From Flavipsychrobacter sp. (GTDB lineage Bacteria; Bacteroidota; Bacteroidia; Chitinophagales; Chitinophagaceae), in assembly GCA_016786615.1 (NCBI GenBank), contig JAEUVX010000011.1, positions 248,001-312,000 on the forward strand: a stretch of 64,000 bases of DNA, read 5' to 3'. This document shows, piece by piece, positions 8,015 to 16,939 of this stretch; position 1 is the stretch's first letter; every line of letters starts with the position of its first letter. Below the pieces are notes generated by a model. It was not told the origin of the DNA and did not search any database. It saw only the letters and a list, made by a program, of their open reading frames with translations. The translations under genes were made by a program, and so were the position numbers.

Positions 8015-10045
8015 TTACTTCTTCTCCACTTCTTTCATCCCGATATTGAATAGTTTGTATGCTAACTGCACTGCAGCTACTTCAGGCTTACTGTATGCAA
8101 AAGATTGCTCTTGTACTGCATATTCACCGCTTTTGTCCATCACATAATACTTGATGCGTTTTTTGTTACCTGTTCCGCTGAAACTGACATACGCCTCCGG
8201 AGCCGGTACGTTGCTATTATCTACCCAATTAATATTACAAGCTTTCAGGCGTTCTATTACCTTGCTATCCTCATCCCCAACTACACGCAGACGCATATTC
8301 ATCTTCAATCCGCTGTTTGGTATCAGTTGCGGATAAAATTGATATAGCTTATATACAATATTGCTGTACGCAAGGTTGTCCTTACGCTCCAGCGCACATT
8401 CAGCCTGCGCCTGGTAGACACGGGCTATAAATAGTTTTTCATATTCTGCGTCCATATTCGGGTCGCGCAATATTTCATCGAGCAACAAGCGTGCTTCTTT
8501 ATAATTACCCTGCTTCATTTGCAGCTTGGCCACAAACAGGTTGAAGTATTTACGTACGTACTTTCTGTCATCTGTCTGCGATTCTTTTTCAAACCGTTTC
8601 AAGAAGAACTTGGTACTGAAATCTTTTATCAGGTACCATATCTCATCCCAACCTACTGTACTTTCGGTACTGAAGAGTTTGTACACAACTTTATCCCTTT
8701 CAGGGTTCATTGCAAACTGGTTGATGATAAGGTATTGCTGTACATATTTTTCACTAAGCAGTTTTGCCATACTTCCCAAAACATTCGGGTTATACCACCA
8801 GTTACTGTTTTCAAACTTCTTACGTTCCAGTTCAGCTTCTTTATTCATCAGTTTTACAAGCTGTGTACTGAAATCATAATGCGTTTGCCCGAGTGTAGTA
8901 CCTATGTGCAGTTCTTTAAACTCAGCAGCCTTATTGATATGTCTGTTCGATTCCGACAGCTGCCCATCGTAATACAGTGCACGTGCCAATGCTATATTAT
9001 ACCAACCAAATCCCGGGGTTGAGCCATTAGCTTTTATCATATCACGCATCAGGCTTACACCTTCTTTCGGCTGTGATTTGTAGATGTTGATGATGCTTGT
9101 ATAGTATGCCCACTCTTTCAGGCGTTTATCACGGCTGTCTTGTGCTATGGCTTCTTCGTATTCTTTTTCAGCCTCACGGAAATCACCACAGATACTACGG
9201 AATGTTGCATAGTTGTTATGCGGGAAGATGCCGCTCTTGCGCAATAATTCATAATAGTACCGTGCAGAATCTACTTTGATGGCGTAGCTGTACAGCATAG
9301 CCTTGTAGTGATACACACTATTCTTTTCCTGCTGCTCATACCCGGGTGGAAATATCTGAGAGTTGATATGCCTGTTAATATTGATACGTCTCAAGCCCGA
9401 ATCAAGATAACGATTTGCCAACCGTTCATTTTCTTCAATACTGTTTTTCAGAAAGAAGTATTTATCGCTTGTATAAAAACGGTTGCGATGCACTGTCCAC
9501 CCCAGGTAGTTATATGCATCCATAAAATAATCCCGCTGAAAATTCCACTTCAATACTCTGCGCAGCAGGTTATATACTTTCACAGGGTCTTCTATGTTGG
9601 CATAGCAGTCCATCAGATAATACGCTATAGTAGTATAGTCTATCTGGTATCTGTATGCATATACATAAACGGCTACATCAGGACTGCGTGTAGAAAGCTC
9701 TTTTTTATAATCTTTCTCCATCAACAGCAATGCTTTTTCAAGTGGCACTGCAGCATTTTTGTAGCCTGTATAATCGGCAGCATGCTCATGCTTGTAAGCT
9801 CCTTCATACATCCACCCGACATAATAGCTGCTGTCAATCCTTTTAAACTCTCTGCTGCGAGGCAACGCATCTGCACTCAGCATATCTGTACCCATACGCT
9901 TGGCGTCTATTTCATAACGCTGCGCAGGATTTTTTCGATGCATCATGGGTTGTGCATCTGCTGCAAAAGAAATAAGGATACAAGCCCACAGGCTTATTGC
10001 ATATATAAACCTGCGTGCCGCTTCAGCAATGCCAGTGTTATGCAT
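8015..10045 (-). CDS. Secreted TPR-like protein coupled to MoxR
   Basis: 676 residues with an N-terminal signal sequence (FIYAISLWACILISFAADA before Gln). The body is almost entirely helical with degenerate TPR units, for example DFREAEKEYEEAIAQDSRD and GNYKEARLLLDEILRDP. Its start overlaps the end of moxR by 8 bases (ATGCATAA), so translation is coupled. MoxR ATPases normally work with DUF58 and VWA-domain partners in envelope stress or complex assembly. Here the only partner in the operon is this periplasmic TPR protein, so it may be a scaffold of that chaperone system. I cannot name the family. Confidence 0.8.
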   Translation of the reverse strand: MHNTGIAEAARRFIYAISLWACILISFAADAQPMMHRKNPAQRYEIDAKRMGTDMLSADALPRSREFKRIDSSYYVGWMYEGAYKHEHAADYTGYKNAAVPLEKALLLMEKDYKKELSTRSPDVAVYVYAYRYQIDYTTIAYYLMDCYANIEDPVKVYNLLRRVLKWNFQRDYFMDAYNYLGWTVHRNRFYTSDKYFFLKNSIEENERLANRYLDSGLRRININRHINSQIFPPGYEQQEKNSVYHYKAMLYSYAIKVDSARYYYELLRKSGIFPHNNYATFRSICGDFREAEKEYEEAIAQDSRDKRLKEWAYYTSIINIYKSQPKEGVSLMRDMIKANGSTPGFGWYNIALARALYYDGQLSESNRHINKAAEFKELHIGTTLGQTHYDFSTQLVKLMNKEAELERKKFENSNWWYNPNVLGSMAKLLSEKYVQQYLIINQFAMNPERDKVVYKLFSTESTVGWDEIWYLIKDFSTKFFLKRFEKESQTDDRKYVRKYFNLFVAKLQMKQGNYKEARLLLDEILRDPNMDAEYEKLFIARVYQAQAECALERKDNLAYSNIVYKLYQFYPQLIPNSGLKMNMRLRVVGDEDSKVIERLKACNINWVDNSNVPAPEAYVSFSGTGNKKRIKYYVMDKSGEYAVQEQSFAYSKPEVAAVQLAYKLFNIGMKEVEKK

Positions 10046-11030
10046 ACAATTTCAATTTCGCAAGTCGTTCTGCTTCTTTGTTTATGATACTGTCCAATGC
10101 TTTTTGTTTACCGTCTTTGTTTCTGTATATCAGGCGATGGTCGAGTACGGCTCTTGCTATATCTTTTACATCGTCTTCTATCACAAACGTACGGCCACGC
10201 AGCAGTGCGTATGCACGCAGGCATTTGATGAAAGCAATACCGCTACGGGTAGATGCACCAAGTGAAATATCCTGATGCTCGCGTGTACCGCGTACCAGGT
10301 TGCTCACTGCCTTCAGTATTTCTTCATGTACAAATACATTCTCAGCCTGTTGCTGCAATTGCAGTATATCATTAAAGCTCAATACCTGTTGCAGTGACAC
10401 AAGGTTATCTGCAATCGAAACATACTCGCGATATATATTCAGTTCCGTTTGCTCATCAACATACCCGAAATATATCTTCATAAAAAATCTGTCGAGCTGA
10501 GCTGCGGGCAAAGGGTATGTGCCTTCCATCTCTATGGGGTTCTGTGTAGCTATGCTAAAGAACAAGCGCTCCAGTTTGATGGTAGTATCCCCAACCGTTA
10601 TCTGATGTTCCGCCATGGCTTCCAGCAACGCACTCTGCACTTTGGGCGATGCACGGTTTATCTCATCTGCCAGCAATACATTACAAAACAGTGGTCCTTT
10701 TTTGAATATAAAATCTTTATTCCTGTCGTCGAAGATATAAGTACCTATCAGGTCCATCGGCAGCAGGTCTGGTGTAAACTGTATTCGTTTGAATATAACA
10801 TGCTCACCTTCTTTTTCACCGCTTATGCATTGTGCCAGTGTACGTGCCAGCACAGTTTTACCTGTACCGGGGTTATCTTCCATCAGTATATGGCCGCCAG
10901 CCAGCAGGCAGGTAAGCACCATTTCTACCTGGTGGCGCTTGCCGCGTATTACTTTTTCTATTTGTGAAATAAGATGCTGTACAGCCTCTGTCGGATTAGT
11001 AGTTATAGCTTCAGATGTAGGTTCTATCAT
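10038..11030 (-). CDS. MoxR-family AAA+ ATPase
   Basis: 330 residues from ATG 11030 (a TTG three codons earlier is less likely). It has Walker A NPGTGKT at residues 53-59, Walker B LLADEIN, a sensor-1 ATQNP motif and the MoxR helix-2 insert region (KVQSALLEAMAEHQITVGD). MoxR proteins act as chaperone ATPases for assembly or activation of von Willebrand-domain complexes in the envelope. The usual downstream DUF58 and VWA genes are missing. The next gene is the overlapping secreted TPR gene. It is the first gene of a two-gene unit. Confidence 0.93.
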   Translation of the reverse strand: MIEPTSEAITTNPTEAVQHLISQIEKVIRGKRHQVEMVLTCLLAGGHILMEDNPGTGKTVLARTLAQCISGEKEGEHVIFKRIQFTPDLLPMDLIGTYIFDDRNKDFIFKKGPLFCNVLLADEINRASPKVQSALLEAMAEHQITVGDTTIKLERLFFSIATQNPIEMEGTYPLPAAQLDRFFMKIYFGYVDEQTELNIYREYVSIADNLVSLQQVLSFNDILQLQQQAENVFVHEEILKAVSNLVRGTREHQDISLGASTRSGIAFIKCLRAYALLRGRTFVIEDDVKDIARAVLDHRLIYRNKDGKQKALDSIINKEAERLAKLKLYA

Positions 11031-11108
11031 ATATACCAAGCTTTCTACAAGTTTACAGATTTATATGCTGTCATGAGGACTTTGCAATATAATTTTTTGT
11101 GAAAAGAA

Positions 11109-11139
11109 AACCGGCAACAGGTATATCCCATTGCCGGTT
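11109..11139 (-). terminator. Intrinsic terminator of porX
   Basis: A perfect 9-bp stem AACCGGCAA / TTGCCGGTT with a 13-base loop is followed on the minus strand by a TTTTCTTTTC tract. It lies 22 bases beyond the porX stop. Confidence 0.8.
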
Positions 11140-11161
11140 TCAATGTTTATTAATATTAATC

Positions 11162-12724
11162 TTACTTACTCGCCAACCTCACCACCGGCACCAGCATCTC
11201 TTCCAACGATATCCCCCCATGCTGAAAGGTATTGCGATAGTAATTCACGTAGTGGTTGTAATTGTTGGGGTAGCACAGAAACACATCTTCCTTCGCGAAT
11301 ATGAAAGTAGAACTTACATTCGGGCGGGGCAAGCCTGCCTCTCTCGGGTCGCGGAAGGCAAGTACGTCTTTGGCTTCGTACTGCAGGTTTTTACCATGCT
11401 TATAGCGCAGGTTAGTAGTTGTCTGCCTGTCGCCAATACACTTGCTTGGTGTTTTTACACGTTGCGTGCCGTGGTCGGTAGTTATTATTATCTGTATGTT
11501 TTTATCAGCTATCTTTTTCAGTGCTCGATATAGCGGCGAGTGCTCAAACCAGCTCACTGTCAGCGAACGATAAGATATTTCATCACCTGCCAGCTCTTTC
11601 AGCACTTCCATTTCGGTACGTGCGTGCGATAGCATATCTACAAAATTGTACACCACAACACTCAGGTCATTATTCAGGTAGTTGTGTATGTTGTCTTCAA
11701 AATCCTTGCCGTGCTCGTTGTTGGTAATCTTGGTGTATTGTGTTTTCAAATGGTCCAGTTTCAGTTGTTTCAACTGGTTGCGCAGAAACAATTCTTCATG
11801 CAGGTTTTTACCACCTTCTTCATCATCATTTTTCCATTCATTCGGAAACTTCGTTTCTATGTCTATCGGCAGCATACCTGCAAACAATGCATTGCGGGCA
11901 TACTGTGTTGCGGTAGGCAATATGCTGTAAAACATATCTTCTTCCACCATCCTGAATGTTTCGCTGATAATGGGTTGCAGTACCTTCCACTGGTCGTAGC
12001 GCAGATTGTCTATCACTACTACAAAAGTCGGTTTGCCTTGTTCCAGATGAGGAGCAATTTTATTCTTAAACAACTCATGCGACAGCAATGGCGCTTCACC
12101 TGATTTGTCTTTTATCCATTTGCTATAGTGTTTCGATACGAATTTGAAGAACTCTGTATTGGCTTCCGATTTCTGCGATTGCAATACTTCCATCATTTCA
12201 TCGCTATCGCTGCGCGCCATTTCCAATTCCCAATACACCAGCTTTTTATACAACTCCTTCCATTCTTCGTGATTAGGATTAGAGCTGAGCGCCATAAACA
12301 GGTTGCGAAAATCCTGCTGATAGGCAGATGTTGTTTTTTCGCTCACCAGCCTTTTGCTGTCTATTATCTTCTTCAGTGAAAGTAATACCTGATTGGGGTT
12401 CACCGGCTTGATGAGGTAATCACTTATCTGTCCGCCGATGGCTTCTTCCATAATATTTTCAGCCTCGTTTTTGGTAACCATTACCACGGGCTGATTGGGG
12501 TTCATTTCCTTTATCTTGGAGAGGGTTTCCAACCCCGTAATACCGGGCATACTTTCATCCAGCAATACTACATCTACACTTTTCTCTTTCAGAAACTCCA
12601 GTGCATCGTGGCCATTGCTCAGCGGTGTTACTTCATATCCTTTATTCCTCAAAAAGAGTATCTGCGACTTCAGCGAATCTATCTCATCATCTACCCACAA
12701 TATTTCGCCCTGTATGTTACTCAT
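11162..12724 (-). CDS. porX: PorX, response regulator of type IX secretion (REC + PglZ)
   Basis: 520 residues from ATG 12724, which has a GGGAGG Shine-Dalgarno. The 24-codon upstream extension has no domain. Residues about 8-120 are a receiver domain: acidic pair D12/D13, phospho-acceptor Asp56 in LLDESMP, a Thr near 84 and the switch Lys in YLIKPV. After a helical linker follows an alkaline-phosphatase-superfamily PglZ domain with FVVVIDNLRYDQW and TTDHGTQRV, the metal-site motifs. PorX receives phosphate from PorY and controls T9SS genes together with an ECF sigma factor. In known PorX the PglZ domain is a zinc phosphodiesterase acting on oligonucleotides. No histidine kinase is adjacent. 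Confidence 0.95.
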   Translation of the reverse strand: MSNIQGEILWVDDEIDSLKSQILFLRNKGYEVTPLSNGHDALEFLKEKSVDVVLLDESMPGITGLETLSKIKEMNPNQPVVMVTKNEAENIMEEAIGGQISDYLIKPVNPNQVLLSLKKIIDSKRLVSEKTTSAYQQDFRNLFMALSSNPNHEEWKELYKKLVYWELEMARSDSDEMMEVLQSQKSEANTEFFKFVSKHYSKWIKDKSGEAPLLSHELFKNKIAPHLEQGKPTFVVVIDNLRYDQWKVLQPIISETFRMVEEDMFYSILPTATQYARNALFAGMLPIDIETKFPNEWKNDDEEGGKNLHEELFLRNQLKQLKLDHLKTQYTKITNNEHGKDFEDNIHNYLNNDLSVVVYNFVDMLSHARTEMEVLKELAGDEISYRSLTVSWFEHSPLYRALKKIADKNIQIIITTDHGTQRVKTPSKCIGDRQTTTNLRYKHGKNLQYEAKDVLAFRDPREAGLPRPNVSSTFIFAKEDVFLCYPNNYNHYVNYYRNTFQHGGISLEEMLVPVVRLASK

Positions 12725-12880
12725 AGTATATGCCTCCCGGTTTGTTGTTCTAATTAAACTTAAAAATACATTTCCCTGATGGCAATCCCTACGCATTTAA
12801 CGCAAGTTTACCATCTTTACAGCCCGATAACGCAGCCTGCCCGGGTATATTGTGTTATCGCTTCACAATCATTTGATAAA

Positions 12881-13336
12881 ATGAGCAACATAATAATAAG
12901 AGACGCTGCTATTGCAGACTGCCCACGCATGATGGAACTGGTACACGAACTGGCAGTTTTTGAAAAAGCACCCGATGAAGTAACCGTGAGCATGGAACAC
13001 TTTATACAGAGCGGCTTTGGCGATAAACCTGTGTGGTGGGCTATTGTTGCAGAAGCCGATGGTGTGGTGGTAGGCTTTGCGCTATACTACATCCGCTACA
13101 GCACATGGAAGGGGCAGCGCATGTACCTGGAAGATATCCTGGTAACGGAAGCATGGCGTGGCAAAGGTATAGGCGGCAAACTGATGGACAGGCTGATTGA
13201 AATAGCCAAAGAAAAAAACTTCACAGGTATGCTGTGGCAGGTTTTGGATTGGAATGAACCAGCCATCAACTTCTACAAAAAATACAATGCAAAATTCGAC
13301 CCTGAATGGGTGAACGTGAGTTTGGAAATGAGCTAG
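12881..13336 (+). CDS. GNAT-family N-acetyltransferase
   Basis: 151 residues from ATG 12881. The longer frame from 12779 lies in the promoter region shared with porX. It has the full GNAT fold: an N-terminal strand IIIRDAAIADCPRMMELVHELA, then YLEDILVTEAWRGKGIGGKLMDRL containing the acetyl-CoA pyrophosphate loop (RGKGIG), and NEPAINFYKKYNA near the end. This layout is typical of spermidine/diamine-type acetyltransferases, but the substrate is not determined. It is transcribed divergently from porX, and its stop overlaps the end of the convergent small membrane-protein gene by four bases. Confidence 0.92.
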   Translation: MSNIIIRDAAIADCPRMMELVHELAVFEKAPDEVTVSMEHFIQSGFGDKPVWWAIVAEADGVVVGFALYYIRYSTWKGQRMYLEDILVTEAWRGKGIGGKLMDRLIEIAKEKNFTGMLWQVLDWNEPAINFYKKYNAKFDPEWVNVSLEMS

Positions 13337-13554
13337 CTCAGCTTTCTCAAACGCCTTATACTTCTGATGAGGTTTGCTGTACTCATCAATATCAACATCA
13401 AGCCTAAACCATATAAAGCTGGTTTTGTATAACTATACCCGAGATAAATCAGATAAAAGCAAAATAGTATAGACAGTATACTACTTACAACCACAAAACG
13501 ATTACCAAACTTTGAGAAGTATACAGGATCAGAAAGCTTTTGAAAGAAGTCCAT
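13333..13554 (-). CDS. Small two-helix membrane protein
   Basis: 73 residues with two hydrophobic segments (about residues 21-42 and 46-63) and a basic C-terminal tail (RSIRRLRKLS), which predicts an inner-membrane protein with the tail in the cytoplasm. I do not recognise a family. It starts 12 bases after the PorG-like gene's stop on the same strand and is probably the last gene of the Omp85-nadK-porG unit. Confidence 0.6.
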   Translation of the reverse strand: MDFFQKLSDPVYFSKFGNRFVVVSSILSILFCFYLIYLGYSYTKPALYGLGLMLILMSTANLIRSIRRLRKLS

Positions 13555-13566
13555 TATCGGTAGCTA

Positions 13567-14433
13567 TTAGTACATGAAATAGCCCTCTTTCAGGTATGCA
13601 GGGCACTTGTATGTTTTGAACTGGAAAGACAGATTGAACAGGAACATCATATACTGGTCTTTGGTTGCACTGTTGCCTCGTTGTTTTCCTTCACGCCCAA
13701 GCGGATCGCCACCTTTTTCCAGAGAGCGGTCTTGCAGGTAATAAGCCACCGGTGGGTTCGAAGGGTCTTCTGCTTCAAACAGCTTACGGTCAACATAAGT
13801 AGTGCTAACATCATCCAGATAATCTGTCAATGTCAGTCGGTGAACAACTTCAAAGCCCACATTCACTCCGGGAACCACCCAGTACTTCACACCCAGCCCT
13901 AATGGGAAGCAAATATTGAAATTATTGTATATCCTGCCTGCATAGCCTACATACTGGCCCTCAGTACCTACATCTTTCAGATTGTAACGAGAGCCATTGT
14001 AGAATGTATAAGGGTTAAAATAAAATGCACCTACACCTGCGGTGATGTATGGGGTAAAACGACTGTGGAGCTCCCCTGTGCTAAATCGAAAAAAGTTGAA
14101 CTCTGTCTGAAAAGCTACTTCTACCACATCGCTGCGAAAATTAAGGTTGCGTTTTTTGTTATATGAATTGGTAGAAAAAGCATCATCATAGCCCAGTTTG
14201 GCATAATTGGCAGTAAATCTGGTTGCAATAAAAGGGCTCAGGTGTATTCTGGCAAACACTCCGCCCGCAGGCCGCACATATTTGAAACCATAATTATCAT
14301 TCAAATCACCAAAATATTGAGAACCACCCAATGCAAAACCATATTCCTGGCCTGTAAAGAAACTCTGCGCCTGCGCCTCGCGGCCGCAAACCATTGATAA
14401 CAGCAGTAAGAATGTGATTATTGATTTTTGCAT
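13567..14433 (-). CDS. DUF6089 / PorG-like outer-membrane beta-barrel protein
   Basis: 288 residues with a signal peptide ending near QAQS. The body is an eight-strand-type barrel with the DUF6089 opening EYGFALGGSQYFGDLND and the typical PYITAGVGAFYFNPYT and LPLGLGVKY-like strands (FPLGLGVKYWV). PorG is the outer-membrane anchor of the T9SS PorKN ring, and this family includes it. Its place downstream of nadK matches common Bacteroidota gene order. A second family member lies at 43467, so which of the two is the true PorG cannot be decided from sequence alone. Confidence 0.8.
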   Translation of the reverse strand: MQKSIITFLLLLSMVCGREAQAQSFFTGQEYGFALGGSQYFGDLNDNYGFKYVRPAGGVFARIHLSPFIATRFTANYAKLGYDDAFSTNSYNKKRNLNFRSDVVEVAFQTEFNFFRFSTGELHSRFTPYITAGVGAFYFNPYTFYNGSRYNLKDVGTEGQYVGYAGRIYNNFNICFPLGLGVKYWVVPGVNVGFEVVHRLTLTDYLDDVSTTYVDRKLFEAEDPSNPPVAYYLQDRSLEKGGDPLGREGKQRGNSATKDQYMMFLFNLSFQFKTYKCPAYLKEGYFMY

Positions 14434-14479
14434 AGCTCAATAAGGTATAACTACAAATGTAATAGTTTATTGTTTGATG

Positions 14480-15358
14480 TCAATTACGCTTATCGATACC
14501 CCAATACAGCTTCTGCCTGATGGTATTCAGAAAGTTGTGCTCATCCGGGCGTACCAGCGATATGGTGAAGTTTTCGCGCTTTACTGCCAATTGCACATTG
14601 CTGGTAATGATTTCAGTACGCGAATCGAGGGTACATAAAAACTGCTCTGTTCGCCCTTCTACTTCAAAAGAGATTACATTATCATCCGGCACCACAACAG
14701 GGCGTGTATTCAGGTTGTGCGGGGCAACAGCCGTAATGATAAAGCTGGATGTTTGCGGAAATACCACCGGGCCACCACAACTAAGTGAATAACCGGTGGA
14801 ACCTGTTGGCGTAGCCACTACCAGGCCATCTGCCCAATAGGTATTCATAAACTCACCATTCAGATACGTGTGTATCTTAATCATCGAAGATGAATCCTTC
14901 CTGTGTATCGTAAATTCATTGAGTGCAAAGGGTGCGTCTGCGAACAATGGCACACTGCTATCCAGGTGCAATAGTGTACGTTTTTCGAGTGTGTATGACC
15001 CCCTTACTAATGATAAGATGGCTGCTTCTACTTCTTCTTCGGGTATGGCAGCCAGAAAACCCAGCCTGCCAAGGTTGATGCCGATAAGCGGGATATTACT
15101 GCCACCTACAAACGATATAGTATCTAACAATGTACCATCGCCCCCAAGACTGAACAGCATATCTGTATTAAGGGGCAAATCCAGTTTACTTGTAAAAAGT
15201 CGGGGAGTACATTTCAGGTTTACATGCGGTTGAATACGCTCATAGAACTCTTTATAAAAGACCATTTGCAGTCCATGGCTTTCCAGCATGGCTACGATAT
15301 GTTGCAGCGTAGTTATATCATGTTGCTCAAAAGTTCTGTTATAAAGTGCTACTAACAT
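14480..15358 (-). CDS. nadK: NAD kinase
   Basis: 292 residues. The ATP/NAD-kinase signature GGDGTLLDT is present, followed by GINLGRLGFLA, the NE-x-x-IHR diphosphate-binding segment and the conserved TPTGSTGYSLSCGGPVV motif. It phosphorylates NAD to NADP in the cytoplasm. The gene lies 8 bases after an Omp85-like gene and 46 bases before the PorG-like gene, an operon order that recurs in this phylum although the functions look unrelated. Confidence 0.97.
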   Translation of the reverse strand: MLVALYNRTFEQHDITTLQHIVAMLESHGLQMVFYKEFYERIQPHVNLKCTPRLFTSKLDLPLNTDMLFSLGGDGTLLDTISFVGGSNIPLIGINLGRLGFLAAIPEEEVEAAILSLVRGSYTLEKRTLLHLDSSVPLFADAPFALNEFTIHRKDSSSMIKIHTYLNGEFMNTYWADGLVVATPTGSTGYSLSCGGPVVFPQTSSFIITAVAPHNLNTRPVVVPDDNVISFEVEGRTEQFLCTLDSRTEIITSNVQLAVKRENFTISLVRPDEHNFLNTIRQKLYWGIDKRN

Positions 15359-15366
15359 ATCAAGTA

Positions 15367-16812
15367 TTATTCGCTATTAACATGTAAAAATAAACCTTTT
15401 TCGCCCAAGTGGTTCCACGCATACTCAAGCCGCAGCTTAAAGTCGTATGCCGAAACAACATCTACCCCAACACCATAACCTACCAATGCCCTGTTGTTCA
15501 GATAGCTGTTTCCGGGGAAACGATTGGCTGCATACCCTACATCTACAAACACTTTCGGGTACACCCTTACAGGTATTACAGCAAGATATTTTATAGGAAA
15601 ATTCCGGATGGCCGTGTTCAGCAATTCGTACTTAAAGTTCGACCGTAATAAGCCATACTGAGAACCATCTATTACATAATATTCGTATCCCCTCAGGTAT
15701 TCGCTGCTGTTACCCATTGCATACCTGAATGTATAGGGTTGCTCATCGGGTGCCGTAAGCCTGCCACGCAGCACCTCAGACCACAGCCATTTTCTGCCCA
15801 GCCGTTTAAAGTATCCCACTTCTCCGCTTACATAACTCTGAAAGTCAAATCCTTTTACCCCAACACGCACTACTGCATAACCTACTACCTTCAAACCTGT
15901 TAGCGGATAATTCCAGTTATCAACCTTATTCAGGTCGTACCGGTAGGTAAATTCCATCAACTGCAACTGTCTGGCTGCTTTTTTGTAATAATCCGCATTA
16001 AGCTGTACAATAGTATCATTCGCCATAAAATCGCGATAGCGCAATTCAATAGTATGCCTGTTGGCATAGCCCGGGCGATGTACATACTGGGCAGCCATTT
16101 CAAAATGGCGGATAATGTAAGTACCCGGCTTTTTTACAAACTTCAGTTTATTGCTGTCTGTAGTATAAAAAGTTTCTTCATTCTGCGAAAAGAAGAATGA
16201 TGCACCTAAACCATGCTGTTGCTTTTTATCGATATAAGGCCTGAAATATTCCAGCCCGAATTTTTGTGTATATCCTACCTGTACAGTCGCGCTCAATTCC
16301 TCAAGGTTGCCCCTGAAATTGCGGTGCTTGAACGCCACGCCAAGGTTAGCACGCCTTATATCATGGTTTTGCTCGTTCCACCATACATTAAAGTTGCGGT
16401 CTGCCAGTTTCAATGTCAGCTCGGGTAGTATATACCATTGCTCCCGCACTTTAATATGCCAGTCTATCGTAGTATCGTTTATTACTACAGTATTTACAAC
16501 AACCTCCGAAAACAGGGACAGGTTCATCAGCCGCTTTCGGTTCACCTCCATTTCGTCAGGTACTTTCAGCTTCGATATTTTTTCACCCTCTGCCACACTC
16601 ATTTCCCTGAGTATAATACTGCGGCGGGTACGCTTGTTGCCTTCAATATGTATGCTTCGTATATGTTGTTTTTCCATCAGCACAAAACTGCCCGTATCTG
16701 CAGATTGAGCATGCACAAGATGAGGCATACCGCACAGCAGCAAGATGATATATAACAGACAACGGGGGTGTATCACATTCAAAACGGCTGCAAGATAATA
16801 ATCTGTTGCCAC
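15367..16812 (-). CDS. Omp85/BamA-TamA-like outer-membrane protein with POTRA domain
   Basis: 481 residues. After a signal peptide ending HLVHA comes one POTRA-like domain (IRSIHIEGNKRTRRSIILREM ... LSLFSEVVVNTVV), followed by a beta-barrel of about 16 strands with a surface-antigen-type C-terminus (AYDFKLRLEYAWNHLGEKGLFLHVN). With a single POTRA it is shorter than BamA and closer to the small Omp85 proteins of unknown cargo. The frame opens at GTG 16812. A second GTG at 16776 would give a tidier signal peptide, so the start is uncertain. Confidence 0.82.
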   Translation of the reverse strand: MATDYYLAAVLNVIHPRCLLYIILLLCGMPHLVHAQSADTGSFVLMEKQHIRSIHIEGNKRTRRSIILREMSVAEGEKISKLKVPDEMEVNRKRLMNLSLFSEVVVNTVVINDTTIDWHIKVREQWYILPELTLKLADRNFNVWWNEQNHDIRRANLGVAFKHRNFRGNLEELSATVQVGYTQKFGLEYFRPYIDKKQQHGLGASFFFSQNEETFYTTDSNKLKFVKKPGTYIIRHFEMAAQYVHRPGYANRHTIELRYRDFMANDTIVQLNADYYKKAARQLQLMEFTYRYDLNKVDNWNYPLTGLKVVGYAVVRVGVKGFDFQSYVSGEVGYFKRLGRKWLWSEVLRGRLTAPDEQPYTFRYAMGNSSEYLRGYEYYVIDGSQYGLLRSNFKYELLNTAIRNFPIKYLAVIPVRVYPKVFVDVGYAANRFPGNSYLNNRALVGYGVGVDVVSAYDFKLRLEYAWNHLGEKGLFLHVNSE

Positions 16813-16939
16813 AGCAGCTATCCATTTATAATGGTATTTTAATCCGTACTTATTAACTACAGGTTATTCTACCATTCTTACAGCAAACAGTCTTTCTTAG
16901 TATTGTGTTATCTTTATTTACAACCCTCTTTATAAGAAA

